DNA of 41,686 nucleotides, from contig NZ_VDLV01000058.1 in the NCBI RefSeq assembly GCF_013608025.1, positions 1-41,686 of the forward strand. Reading direction: 5' to 3'. Positions 1-7,552 of this stretch are shown piece after piece (position 1 is the stretch's first letter; each line of letters starts with the position of its first letter). The notes below the pieces were generated by a model that was given only the letters and a program-made list of their open reading frames with translations, had not been told where the DNA came from and did not search any database. The position numbers and the translations under genes were made by a program. The DNA comes from Pseudomonas brassicacearum subsp. neoaurantiaca. GTDB taxonomy: Bacteria > Pseudomonadota > Gammaproteobacteria > Pseudomonadales > Pseudomonadaceae.

Positions 1-43
1 ATCATAGCGCCCGATTGAGGTGTCCAAAATCATTAGGCCAGTT

Positions 44-124
44 CAGCTTGCTCGCGATAGCGATGTATCTGTTACATACAATGTGTCTGACAGACCGCCA
101 TCGCGAGCAAGCTCGCTCCCACAG
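44..124. repeat. REP pair, family A (GAGCGAGCTTGCTCGCGAT type)
   Basis: Two inverted copies of the GAGCAAGCTCGC-type palindrome lie about 30 bases apart. The left arm is truncated and starts at AGCTTGCTCGCGAT. The right arm is complete and ends in GCTCCCACAG. The pair lies just past the stop codon of the CoA-transferase gene. The neighbour on the left is outside the window. Confidence 0.85.
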
Positions 125-129
125 GGGCT

Positions 130-2064
130 CTAGGTTGATTGTTGTTGCGCAGTCGCCTTGAGCCCCGCCAGCAACAGCCGCTGATACAACTCCTCCTTCA
201 GCCCTTCCGGGCTCGTCAACTGCATCCGTTCCAGATGCCCGGCATATTCCCAGGGCTCCGGCGCATCCAGGGCGGCTTTGCCCAGGTCGAGGATCTCGGT
301 GAGCTTGAATTTGCTCTTCAGCCAGTTCAGCGCCCGTAACAAGTCCCGCTCGATCCCATCGAAATCACAGCCCAGCGGGTATTCCGGAAAAAGGTTGGGA
401 TGCCGCGCCTGGATCGCCTGTAGACGCTCCGAGGTGTTGTCGGCGAACCGTGGATCAAGTCGAAAATCCTTCGGTAATTTACCGGCATTTTGTGCCTGCT
501 CGATCAGGCCGGGCTGGAAGCGTGAATCGCTGATGTTCAACAGTGCCTCGATCACCGCGGCGTCGGTCTTGCCCCGCAGGTCGGCGATGCCGTACTCGGT
601 CACCACGATGTCCCGCAGGTGCCGGGGAATCGTGCAATGGCCGTATTCCCAGACGATATTCGAACTGACCACCCCGCCCGATTCCCGCCAGCTGCGCAAC
701 AGCAGGATCGAGCGCGCTCCTTCAAGCGCATGGCCCTGGGCGACGAAGTTGTACTGTCCGCCTACTCCGCTGAGTACCCGCCCATCTTCCAATTGGTCCG
801 CCACACCCGCGCCCATCAGGGTCATGGTGAAGACTGTGTTGATGAACCGAGCGTCGAGCCGTTGCAGGCGCTTGAGTTGCTCCTGGCCGTACAGCTCGTT
901 GATGTAGCTGATGCGCGTCATGTTGAATTCATGCAGACGGCTCTGCGGCAACTCGCGCAAGCGCTCGTAGAAACTGCGCGGGCCGAGGAAGAACCCGCCG
1001 TGGATGCAGATGCCGTCGGGCTGCGCCGCCTCGTCGAGGGTTCCGGCAATGGCCCGTTCCTGGGTCGGTTCGTCGGGGTAGACCTTGCGCCGGATGATCC
1101 CGGCCTCCGCCAGCACCAGTAAACCGTTGACGAACATTTCACTGCAACCGTACAACCCTTTGGCGAAAGGCTCGACCCCGCCCTCGCGCTCGATCAGTTG
1201 CGCCCACTGGCTGAGGTTCACGTCCGTCAGCAGGGCTTGGTAACCGGCGTTATCGGCCTGGCGCGCCAGCAGTGCCGCCGTCAACGCATCGCCCATGGAG
1301 CCGATGCCAATCTGCAACGTACCGCCATCGCGCACCAGGGTACTGGCGTGCAGACCAATCAAGTGGTCTTGGAAACCCACCGGCATGTTCGGCGTGGAGA
1401 ACAACGTGTGGCTGTCCTTCTCGTCGATCAACAGGTCGAAGCCATCGATGCCGATTTCCGCATCGCCGGGCATGTAGGGCAAGTCACTGTGGACCTGGCC
1501 CACCATGAGGATGGTTTCACCCGCCTCGCGCCGCTTGGCGATCATCGGCAACAGGTCCAGGGTGATGTCCGGGTTGCAGCTCAGGCTCAAGCGATCCGGA
1601 TGTTCCGGGTCGCTTGCCACCAATTGCGCGATCAAATTCAGGCCCGCCGCGTTGATGTCGCGGGCCGCGTGGCTGTAGTTGCTGCTGACATAGTCCTGCT
1701 GGGCCGACGTGCTGTGCAGAAGACTGCCGGGCTGCATGAAGAATTGCTGGACGCGGATATTGGCCGGAAGGCTGTCGCGCTGCAGATCGGCGAGGTAATC
1801 GAGTTCTGGATAATCGCCGAATACCCGTTCGACAAAGGGCTCGAGAAAGCGCTTCCGCAATCCATCGCCCAGGCTCGGCCGACCCAGGCTCAGCGCCGTG
1901 TAAATGGTCAACTGTCGCTCGGGCAGTTGCGCAATGCGCCGGTACAGCGCGTTGGCGAACAGGTTGGGCTTGCCCAGCCCCAAGGGCATGCCGAGGTGGA
2001 TATGCGCGGGTAGACGTTCGAGCACGTCATCCACCGCCTGTTCGATTGAACACAACTGCACCAT
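130..2064 (-). CDS. Acetyl-CoA hydrolase/CoA-transferase family protein (644 aa)
   Basis: This is probably a cytoplasmic enzyme that moves CoA between short acyl donors and acceptors or hydrolyses acetyl-CoA. The C-terminal domain of the family is visible as SGVGGQYNFVAQG around residue 430, followed by VVTEYGIADLRGKT. The stretch GCSEMFVNGLLVLAEAG in the middle is a candidate for the catalytic Glu region. At 644 residues it is longer than the 430-500 residue Cat1/Ach1 enzymes, so it belongs to a long subfamily whose substrate I cannot name. The frame stays open upstream to 2154, but I chose the ATG at 2064 because GGAGGG lies just before it and the upstream residues look non-coding. It appears monocistronic, with a REP pair directly after it. 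Confidence 0.85.
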   Translation of the reverse strand: MVQLCSIEQAVDDVLERLPAHIHLGMPLGLGKPNLFANALYRRIAQLPERQLTIYTALSLGRPSLGDGLRKRFLEPFVERVFGDYPELDYLADLQRDSLPANIRVQQFFMQPGSLLHSTSAQQDYVSSNYSHAARDINAAGLNLIAQLVASDPEHPDRLSLSCNPDITLDLLPMIAKRREAGETILMVGQVHSDLPYMPGDAEIGIDGFDLLIDEKDSHTLFSTPNMPVGFQDHLIGLHASTLVRDGGTLQIGIGSMGDALTAALLARQADNAGYQALLTDVNLSQWAQLIEREGGVEPFAKGLYGCSEMFVNGLLVLAEAGIIRRKVYPDEPTQERAIAGTLDEAAQPDGICIHGGFFLGPRSFYERLRELPQSRLHEFNMTRISYINELYGQEQLKRLQRLDARFINTVFTMTLMGAGVADQLEDGRVLSGVGGQYNFVAQGHALEGARSILLLRSWRESGGVVSSNIVWEYGHCTIPRHLRDIVVTEYGIADLRGKTDAAVIEALLNISDSRFQPGLIEQAQNAGKLPKDFRLDPRFADNTSERLQAIQARHPNLFPEYPLGCDFDGIERDLLRALNWLKSKFKLTEILDLGKAALDAPEPWEYAGHLERMQLTSPEGLKEELYQRLLLAGLKATAQQQST

Positions 2065-2153
2065 CCGACCCTCCGGGACATTCCATGAATGTGGGTTGGA
2101 CCGAGCTTGCCGGGTCTTGGTTGCGATGAACAGCCCGGAAAAAATCCCAGGCA

Positions 2154-2183
2154 CAAAAAAGCCGCTCGTAAGCGGCTTTTTTT
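2154..2183 (-). terminator. Rho-independent terminator after the cytochrome c5 gene
   Basis: GCCGCT and AGCGGC form a 6-bp stem with a CGTA loop, flanked by an A run on one side and a T run on the other. The hairpin can therefore work in both directions. It lies 18 bases past the stop of the cytochrome gene and would end that transcript before the CoA-transferase gene. Confidence 0.85.
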
Positions 2184-2200
2184 AGGAAGATGAACGCGTA

Positions 2201-2626
2201 TTACAGGCCGGACATCTCTTTGATGGCGCCTTTGAGTTCATCATCGGTGCAATCGGCGCAGGTGCCTTTAGGCGGCATGGAATTGATGCCGGTAATGGCC
2301 TTCGCCAGGATGCCGTCAAGGCCGCCCTGGTGGTCGGCGCGTTCTTTCCAGGCAGCCTTGTCACCGATTTTCGGAGCGCCCAGCAGGCCGGTACCGTGGC
2401 AAGCATTGCAATGTTTGGCGATGACGTCTTTTGGCGCCTTGGCACCGCCAGCGCCACCCGCTGCGGCAGCCACTTCCATACCCTTGCATTCCTTGCCCTG
2501 GACGCAAACCTGGCCGACTGGTTCGAGGCGCTTGGCGATTTCATCGGTCGGCGCCGCTTGAGCGCTCGCAGCCCAAAGGGCCAATACGGTTGCTGGTGCA
2601 GCCAGCATTTTCATAATTAGGTTCAC
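2201..2626 (-). CDS. cycB: Cytochrome c5 family monohaem protein
   Basis: This is a small secreted electron carrier of the c5 type. The N-terminus is a signal peptide ending in SAQA around residue 24. Haem attachment is CNACH at residues 73-77. The likely axial Met is M117 in NSMPPKG, and CADC at 123-126 is the cysteine pair typical of c5 cytochromes. Two further cysteines (C41 and C47) lie before the haem motif. Position 2626 is a GTG with GAGGG about 9 bases upstream. The internal ATG at 2614 has no ribosome site, so GTG is preferred, although only the signal peptide length changes. The neighbour order with pauR and dadX matches cycB of P. aeruginosa as I remember it. Confidence 0.85.
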   Translation of the reverse strand: MNLIMKMLAAPATVLALWAASAQAAPTDEIAKRLEPVGQVCVQGKECKGMEVAAAAGGAGGAKAPKDVIAKHCNACHGTGLLGAPKIGDKAAWKERADHQGGLDGILAKAITGINSMPPKGTCADCTDDELKGAIKEMSGL

Positions 2627-2797
2627 GCGTACACCCTCAATGGTGGCTAGTCACGCCTGCGGCCACGGTTTGCAGGCGGGCGCAAGTATAGCGGTAAGCC
2701 TGCCACTCCGAAACAACCCCAAAGTCGCAAGGGTCTTGTTTGTCATGACAGCCCAACCTTCGAGCGCGTTTGCCCTGCGGGCTCGGCGCCTCTTCGT

Positions 2798-3346
2798 CTA
2801 GAAATTGGCCGGTGTGGCTGCGCTGATCAGTCGCGCCGGCACGTCGAACGGATTACGAAAACGATGGGGCTTGGTGCTTTCGAAATAGTAGCTGTCGCCC
2901 GCCTCGAGCACGAAGGTTTCGGCGCCGACCACCAATTCCAGGCGCCCTTCCACCAGGATCCCGGTCTCTTCGCCTTCGTGAGTGAGCATCTCGTCACCGG
3001 TGTCGGCGCCAGGCGGATAGATTTCGTTCAGGAAGGCAATCGCCCGGCTCGGATGCGCCCTGCCCACCAGTTTCATGGTCACGGCGCCATCGGAGATGTC
3101 GATCAGTTCGTTGGCTTTGTAGACGATCTGGGTCGGTTTCTCCTGGAGGATTTCTTCGGAGAAAAACTCGACCATGGACATGGGAATCCCGCCAAGGACC
3201 TTGCGCAGCGAGCTGATCGAGGGGCTCACGCTGTTTTTCTCGATCATCGAAATGGTGCTGTTGGTGACGCCCGCGCGTTTGGCGAGTTCACGCTGGGAAA
3301 GGCCTTTGAGTTTACGAATGGATTGCAGTCGTTCACCGACGTCCAA
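2798..3346 (-). CDS. pauR: PauR/PuuR-like XRE-cupin transcriptional regulator
   Basis: This is a 182-residue regulator with an XRE-type helix-turn-helix at about residues 5-60 (LSQRELAKRAGVTNSTISMIE) and a cupin sensor domain at about 100-178, containing HEGEETGILVEGRLEL and FRNP. This architecture and its place beside dadX fit PauR, which in P. aeruginosa represses gamma-glutamylated polyamine catabolism. The start codon is TTG, supported by a strong GGAGG 8 bases before it, and no ATG or GTG is available upstream of the HTH. Two likely pathway genes, a flavin oxidase at 7.6 kb and an aldehyde dehydrogenase at 13.9 kb, lie in this window and are plausible targets. The exact regulon here is inferred. 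Confidence 0.8.
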   Translation of the reverse strand: MDVGERLQSIRKLKGLSQRELAKRAGVTNSTISMIEKNSVSPSISSLRKVLGGIPMSMVEFFSEEILQEKPTQIVYKANELIDISDGAVTMKLVGRAHPSRAIAFLNEIYPPGADTGDEMLTHEGEETGILVEGRLELVVGAETFVLEAGDSYYFESTKPHRFRNPFDVPARLISAATPANF

Positions 3347-3474
3347 TGCTGGAGCCTCCAGGGAATCAGGTTGTGTGGAAAGTGAGCGTTATCATGGCGA
3401 CAGCGTTCAGTATTTACAACACCTTGGCCCGAATCCTGTGCGGTGAAGCGACTTTCGGTAGGTCACGCTGGGTG

Positions 3475-4548
3475 TCAGCCCTCGGAATAGAGCCTTGGCA
3501 CCCGTCGCAGGTTGCAGAAGATCTGGTAGGGAATCGTGCCGGCAGCCTGCGCCACATCGCTGGCGAGGACGTTCCTGCCCCAGAGTTCGACCGTTGAGCC
3601 AAGCCCGGCTTGGGGAATATGGGTCAAATCCACGGCCAGCATGTCCATCGATACCCGCCCGACCAGTTGGCTACGCTGCCCGTCCACCATCACCGGCGTG
3701 CCGTTGGGCGCCTGGCGCGGGTAGCCGTCGGCGTACCCCATGGCGACCACGCCGACACGGGTCGGTTGCGCCGTGACAAAGCGCGCGCCATAGCCCACGG
3801 GCTCGCCCGCGGGAAGTTCACGCACGCTGATGATTTTCGATTCCAGCGTCATGACCGGTTGCAGGCGCGAAGCAACGGCATTGGCTTCCTCGAAAGGTGT
3901 CGCGCCGTACAGCATGATGCCGGGCCGCACCCAGTCGCTGGGAATCTGCGGCCAGCCCAGCACCGCTGGCGAGTTGCGCAGGCTGACTTCGGCCATCAGG
4001 CCCTGGCGGGCCTGCTCGAATACCGCCAATTGGTGCAGGCTGCTGGAGTCGTGCAATTCATCGGCGCGGGCAAAGTGGCTCATCAACACGATCTTCGCCA
4101 CGTTGCCGCTGGCCAGCAGGCGACGATACGCCGGCTGGAAATCGTCCGGGTGCAGGCCGACCCGATGCATGCCTGAGTCAAGCTTGAGCCAGACCGTGAT
4201 CGGCTTGGCCAGTGTCGCACGCTCGATCGCCTCGAGCTGCCACAACGAATGCACCACGCACCAGAAGTCTTGCTCGACAATCAACGCAAGCTCATCAGCT
4301 TCGAAGAAACCTTCCAACAGCAGGATTGGCCCGCGGATCCCGCCGGCCCGCAGCTCCAGGGCTTCTTCGATGCACGCCACCGCGAAGCCGTCAGCGGTTT
4401 CCTGCAAGGCCTCGGCGCAACGCACCGCGCCATGCCCATAAGCGTCAGCCTTGATCACCGCCAGGGCTCTGGCACCCGTGACTTCGCGGGCTAGCTGATA
4501 ATTGTGACGCAGGGCTTGGAGGTCGATCAAGGCACGGGCAGGACGCAT
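3475..4548 (-). CDS. dadX: Catabolic alanine racemase DadX
   Basis: This PLP enzyme interconverts L- and D-alanine and feeds D-alanine to DadA. AVIKADAYGHG carries the PLP lysine at K33. VGYGARF and the later VGRVSMDMLAVDLT are also typical of alanine racemases. The length of 357 residues is normal for the catabolic DadX type. The gene follows dadA and a RidA-family gene on the same strand, so a dadA-ridA-dadX transcription unit is expected. A terminator-like hairpin lies in the 97-base gap before dadX and may lower its expression relative to dadA. The ribosome site is weak. Downstream, 128 bases separate it from pauR on the same strand. Confidence 0.93.
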   Translation of the reverse strand: MRPARALIDLQALRHNYQLAREVTGARALAVIKADAYGHGAVRCAEALQETADGFAVACIEEALELRAGGIRGPILLLEGFFEADELALIVEQDFWCVVHSLWQLEAIERATLAKPITVWLKLDSGMHRVGLHPDDFQPAYRRLLASGNVAKIVLMSHFARADELHDSSSLHQLAVFEQARQGLMAEVSLRNSPAVLGWPQIPSDWVRPGIMLYGATPFEEANAVASRLQPVMTLESKIISVRELPAGEPVGYGARFVTAQPTRVGVVAMGYADGYPRQAPNGTPVMVDGQRSQLVGRVSMDMLAVDLTHIPQAGLGSTVELWGRNVLASDVAQAAGTIPYQIFCNLRRVPRLYSEG

Positions 4549-4576
4549 GGCGGCAGGCTTCTAGGCGGTCATGGTT

Positions 4577-4622
4577 AAAAAAACCGGCGCGGGCTGACGG
4601 CATCAGCCGACAACAGCGCCGG
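4577..4622 (-). terminator. Terminator-like nested hairpin between ridA and dadX
   Basis: Reading the minus strand, the outer arms CCGGCGC and GCGCCGG enclose an inner hairpin with 6-bp arms GGCTGA and TCAGCC. The 3' arm is followed by a run of seven T. This is the full form of an intrinsic terminator, but it lies inside the presumed dadA-ridA-dadX unit. It could partially uncouple dadX from dadA. Confidence 0.7.
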
Positions 4623-4645
4623 GAGAGGGAGAGTTTTGACAGTGA

Positions 4646-4999
4646 TCAGGGCAGCGCCGCGACGACGGACAGCTCCACCAGAATCTCTGGTTCGCACAAT
4701 TTGGCCTCCACCGTGGCGCGGGCCGGGGCAACGCCCTTGGGCAGCCATTTGTCCCACACCGCATTCATGCCTGCGAAATGCGCGTCGATGTCCTTCAGGT
4801 AAATTGTCACTGACAGCAGGCGACTCTTGTCGGTCCCAGCCAGATCGAGCAGACGCTCGATATTGGCCAGTGTCTCGCGAGTCTGCTGTTCGATACCGGC
4901 GCTCATGTCGTCGCCGACCTGCCCTGCCAGGTAAACGGTGCCGTTGTGCACGACAACCTGACTCATGCGGTCATTGGTGAGCTGGCGCTGGATTGCCAT
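4646..4999 (-). CDS. RidA-family protein of the dad operon
   Basis: This is a 117-residue member of the RidA/YjgF/UK114 family. RidA proteins speed hydrolysis of reactive 2-aminoacrylate and other imines. Next to an amino-acid dehydrogenase, a role in clearing the imine released by DadA is plausible but inferred. The conserved Arg is in PARATVEAKL and the acidic residue in ILVELSVVA. I chose the ATG at 4999 (MAIQRQL), with AGGAG 10 bases upstream. This start lies inside the dadA coding end, giving a 29-base overlap that suggests coupled translation. A later ATG at 4966 would remove the first 11 residues. A second, 126-residue RidA protein is encoded at 31.2 kb. Confidence 0.88.
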   Translation of the reverse strand: MAIQRQLTNDRMSQVVVHNGTVYLAGQVGDDMSAGIEQQTRETLANIERLLDLAGTDKSRLLSVTIYLKDIDAHFAGMNAVWDKWLPKGVAPARATVEAKLCEPEILVELSVVAALP

Positions 5000-6275
5000 G
5001 TTTCGCGGACTCCTGGGGTTTGCTGCCATAACGGGAAATATCGAGGCCTTCGGCGCTGATCTGTGGCTTTTTCTTCGCCATCAGGTCCGCGAGGAGGCGA
5101 CCGGAACCACAGGCCATCGTCCAACCGAGGGTGCCGTGGCCGGTGTTCAGGAACAGGTTCTTGAACGGTGTCGCACCAACGATCGGTGTGCCGTCCGGGG
5201 TGGTCGGGCGCAGGCCGGTCCAGAAACTGGCCTGGGCCAAATCGCCGCCCTGAGGATAAAGGTCGTTGACGATCATCTCCAGGGTTTCACGTCGACGTGG
5301 ATTCAACGAAAGGTCAAAACCGGCGATTTCCGCCATGCCGCCGACACGAATCCGGTTGTCGAACCGGGTGATCGCGACCTTGTAGGTTTCGTCGAGGATG
5401 GTCGAAGTCGGCGCCATCGCCGCGTTGGTGATCGGCACGGTCAGGGAGTAACCCTTGAGCGGATACACCGGCGCGCGGATACCGAGGGGCTTGAGCAGTT
5501 GCGGCGAGTAGCTGCCCAAGGCGAGGACGTAGCGGTCGGCGGTTTCCAGCTTGCCATCGATCCAGACGCCATTGATGCGGTCGCCGGCGAAATCCAGGCG
5601 CTCGATATTCTGGTCGAAGCGAAATTGCACGCCGAGCTTCACGGCCATTTCCGCCAGCCGGGTGGTGAACATCTGGCAGTCACCGGTCTGGTCATTCGGC
5701 AGGCGCAACGCACCGGCAAGGATATCGGTGACATTGGCCAGGGCCGGCTCGACCCGGGCGATGCCGTCGCGATCGAGGACTTCGAACGGTACGCCGGATT
5801 CTTTCAGAACGGCGATGTCCTTGGCCGCGCCATCGAGCTGGGCCTGGGTGCGGAACAGTTGGGTAGTGCCCAGGCTGCGGCCTTCGTAGGCAATGCCGGT
5901 TTCGGCGCGCAGTTCATCGAGGCAGTCACGGCTGTACTCGGAAAGCCGGACCATGCGTTCCTTGTTGATCGCATAGCGGCTGGCGGTGCAATTGCGCAGC
6001 ATCTGCGCCATCCACAGGTATTGGTCGATGTTGGCAGTAGCCTTGATCGCCAGCGGCGCGTGGCGTTGCAGCAGCCACTTGATCGCCTTGAGCGGCACGC
6101 CCGGCGCGGCCCACGGCGAAGCATAGCCCGGCGATACCTGGCCGGCGTTGGCGAAACTGGTTTCCATGGCAGGCGCCGGCTGACGGTCGACCACCACCAC
6201 TTCAAACCCGGCACGCGCCAGATAATAAGCACTGACGGTACCGATGACGCCGCTACCCAAGACCAGAACGCGCAT
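4971..6275 (-). CDS. dadA: D-amino acid dehydrogenase DadA (small subunit)
   Basis: DadA is a membrane-associated FAD enzyme that oxidises D-alanine and other D-amino acids to 2-oxo acids and ammonia, passing electrons to the respiratory chain. The first residues MRVLVLGSGVIGTVSAYYL form the FAD-binding Rossmann motif. The C-terminal part carries TGLRPTTPDGTPIVG and NTGHGTLGWTMACGSG, both typical of this oxidase family. The length of 434 residues matches the usual size of about 432. It is the first gene of the minus-strand dad cluster, and its 3' end overlaps the RidA-family gene. The divergent dadR gene lies 155 bases away, with two inverted repeats in the shared region. Confidence 0.95.
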   Translation of the reverse strand: MRVLVLGSGVIGTVSAYYLARAGFEVVVVDRQPAPAMETSFANAGQVSPGYASPWAAPGVPLKAIKWLLQRHAPLAIKATANIDQYLWMAQMLRNCTASRYAINKERMVRLSEYSRDCLDELRAETGIAYEGRSLGTTQLFRTQAQLDGAAKDIAVLKESGVPFEVLDRDGIARVEPALANVTDILAGALRLPNDQTGDCQMFTTRLAEMAVKLGVQFRFDQNIERLDFAGDRINGVWIDGKLETADRYVLALGSYSPQLLKPLGIRAPVYPLKGYSLTVPITNAAMAPTSTILDETYKVAITRFDNRIRVGGMAEIAGFDLSLNPRRRETLEMIVNDLYPQGGDLAQASFWTGLRPTTPDGTPIVGATPFKNLFLNTGHGTLGWTMACGSGRLLADLMAKKKPQISAEGLDISRYGSKPQESAKHGNPAPAHQ

Positions 6276-6306
6276 GTTGAAACCCTCATCGCGGATAACC
6301 GCTGAC

Positions 6307-6321
6307 GTTTGTTGTACAAAC
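6307..6321. promoter_or_regulatory. Inverted repeat in the dadA promoter region
   Basis: GTTTGT and ACAAAC are perfect 6-base arms separated by TGT, 32 bases before the dadA start codon. In a dadA-dadR divergent region, a binding site for the Lrp-type regulator is the simplest guess. No binding data are available from the sequence. Confidence 0.4.
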
Positions 6322-6386
6322 CTTAGATGCGCGCAGTGTAAAAAAGATCAGCCAGTGCTTTTCACTATATAAATGCCTATATTTGG

Positions 6387-6398
6387 CGAGAATTCTCG
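6387..6398. promoter_or_regulatory. Palindrome upstream of dadR
   Basis: CGAGAATTCTCG is a perfect 12-base palindrome 32 bases before the dadR start. It lies beside AT-rich sequence (TATATAAATGCCTATATT) that could hold promoter elements for either gene. It is a candidate autoregulatory site, by inference only. Confidence 0.35.
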
Positions 6399-6430
6399 GC
6401 AAAAACCCTTTTCACGGAGGCGCATCACCT

Positions 6431-6919
6431 GTGCGTACCAACACTCAGACCAAACGCGAGCTGGACAAGATCGACCGCAACATCCTGCGCATCCTCCAGG
6501 CGGACGGGCGAATCTCCTTCACCGAACTGGGCGAAAAGGTCGGCCTCTCCACCACGCCGTGCACGGAGCGGGTGCGACGGCTGGAGCGCGAAGGCATCAT
6601 CATGGGCTACAACGCCCGGCTCAATCCGCAACACTTGAAGGGTAGCCTGCTGGTGTTCGTCGAGATCAGCCTGGACTACAAATCCGGCGACACCTTCGAA
6701 GAGTTCCGACGCGCGGTGCTGAAATTGCCTCATGTGCTCGAATGTCACCTCGTGTCGGGGGACTTCGACTATCTGGTGAAGGCACGGATCTCCGAGATGG
6801 CCTCGTACCGCAAGCTGCTGGGCGACATCCTGCTCAAGCTGCCCCATGTGCGCGAGTCCAAGAGCTACATCGTGATGGAAGAGGTGAAAGAGAGCCTGAA
6901 CCTGCCGATTCCGGATTGA
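6431..6919 (+). CDS. dadR: Lrp/AsnC-family regulator of the dad genes
   Basis: This is a 162-residue Lrp-type regulator. It has an N-terminal winged HTH at about residues 10-65 (RISFTELGEKVGLSTTPCTERVRRLEREG) and a C-terminal RAM ligand-binding domain, with VLECHLVSGDFDYLVKA around residue 100. It diverges from dadA, which is the arrangement of P. aeruginosa dadR (also called lrp, PA5308), an alanine-responsive activator of dadAX. The frame is open back to 6383, but the GTG at 6431 has GGAGG 10 bases before it, gives the usual family length and removes an implausible N-terminal extension. Regulation by alanine is known for the family but not visible here. Confidence 0.92.
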   Translation: MRTNTQTKRELDKIDRNILRILQADGRISFTELGEKVGLSTTPCTERVRRLEREGIIMGYNARLNPQHLKGSLLVFVEISLDYKSGDTFEEFRRAVLKLPHVLECHLVSGDFDYLVKARISEMASYRKLLGDILLKLPHVRESKSYIVMEEVKESLNLPIPD

Positions 6920-6930
6920 GTCTGGCTCCA

Positions 6931-7037
6931 GACCGCTATCGCGAGCAAGCTCGCTCCCACACAGGTAGGTGGCGAACGCTTTCTTGCGAACAACGGAGAT
7001 CCCTTGTGGGAGCGAGCTTGCTCGCGAAGGCGGCGAC
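6931..7037. repeat. REP pair, family A, reversed arrangement
   Basis: The first copy reads ATCGCGAGCAAGCTCGCTCC and the second reads GGAGCGAGCTTGCTCGCGA, about 50 bases apart. The order of arms is the reverse of most family A pairs in this window. The pair fills the gap between the convergent dadR and YkgJ-like genes. Confidence 0.88.
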
Positions 7038-7052
7038 TCGGTGCCCGGGCGG

Positions 7053-7406
7053 TTAGACCAACACCTGCCGAGTGCTGGCCATGTATTCATGGATCTGCTT
7101 CTCGACACGGGGATGGATCAGCTCCACTGGCCGCCGCCCATTGGGGCACGGCAAGGTCGCCGTGGTGCCGAACAGCCGGCAGATCAACGGCCGCTCGTCA
7201 TACACCGTGCAGCCATTCGGCCCCAGGTGCACGCAATCAAGCGCTTCCATCGCAGCGTCCTGCTCGGCGCGGCTTTTACGCGGCAGGCGGGCCATTTCCT
7301 CGGGCGAGGTGGTCACCGGACCGCAGCAGTCGTGGCAGCCCGGTACGCATTCAAACGTAGGAATCTGCTGACGCAACGTGCGGATTTTTTGACTGTTGCA
7401 GCTCAT
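7053..7406 (-). CDS. YkgJ-family cysteine cluster protein
   Basis: This is a 117-residue protein with nine cysteines. They include a CVPGCHDCC cluster at residues 20-28 and others at about 58, 66, 76 and 86, in the spacing of the YkgJ zinc- or iron-chelating family. The function of the family is not firmly known, and metal binding is inferred from the Cys pattern. It stands alone, convergent to dadR and divergent from the flavin oxidase. I prefer the ATG at 7406 (MSCNSQK) to the GTG at 7418, although neither has a clear ribosome site. Confidence 0.8.
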   Translation of the reverse strand: MSCNSQKIRTLRQQIPTFECVPGCHDCCGPVTTSPEEMARLPRKSRAEQDAAMEALDCVHLGPNGCTVYDERPLICRLFGTTATLPCPNGRRPVELIHPRVEKQIHEYMASTRQVLV

Positions 7407-7552
7407 CGAGGCGATCACCGGGTCGGGACAGCCCGGGATTCTGCCTTAAAAGCCGCAGCCCAGACAGCGCCAACCGACCAGTGTTGCCCAGGGAGGAATC
7501 CCCGGCTTATGCTCCGTAAAATTTCTCAAACACAAAAATCAGGATTACGCAC

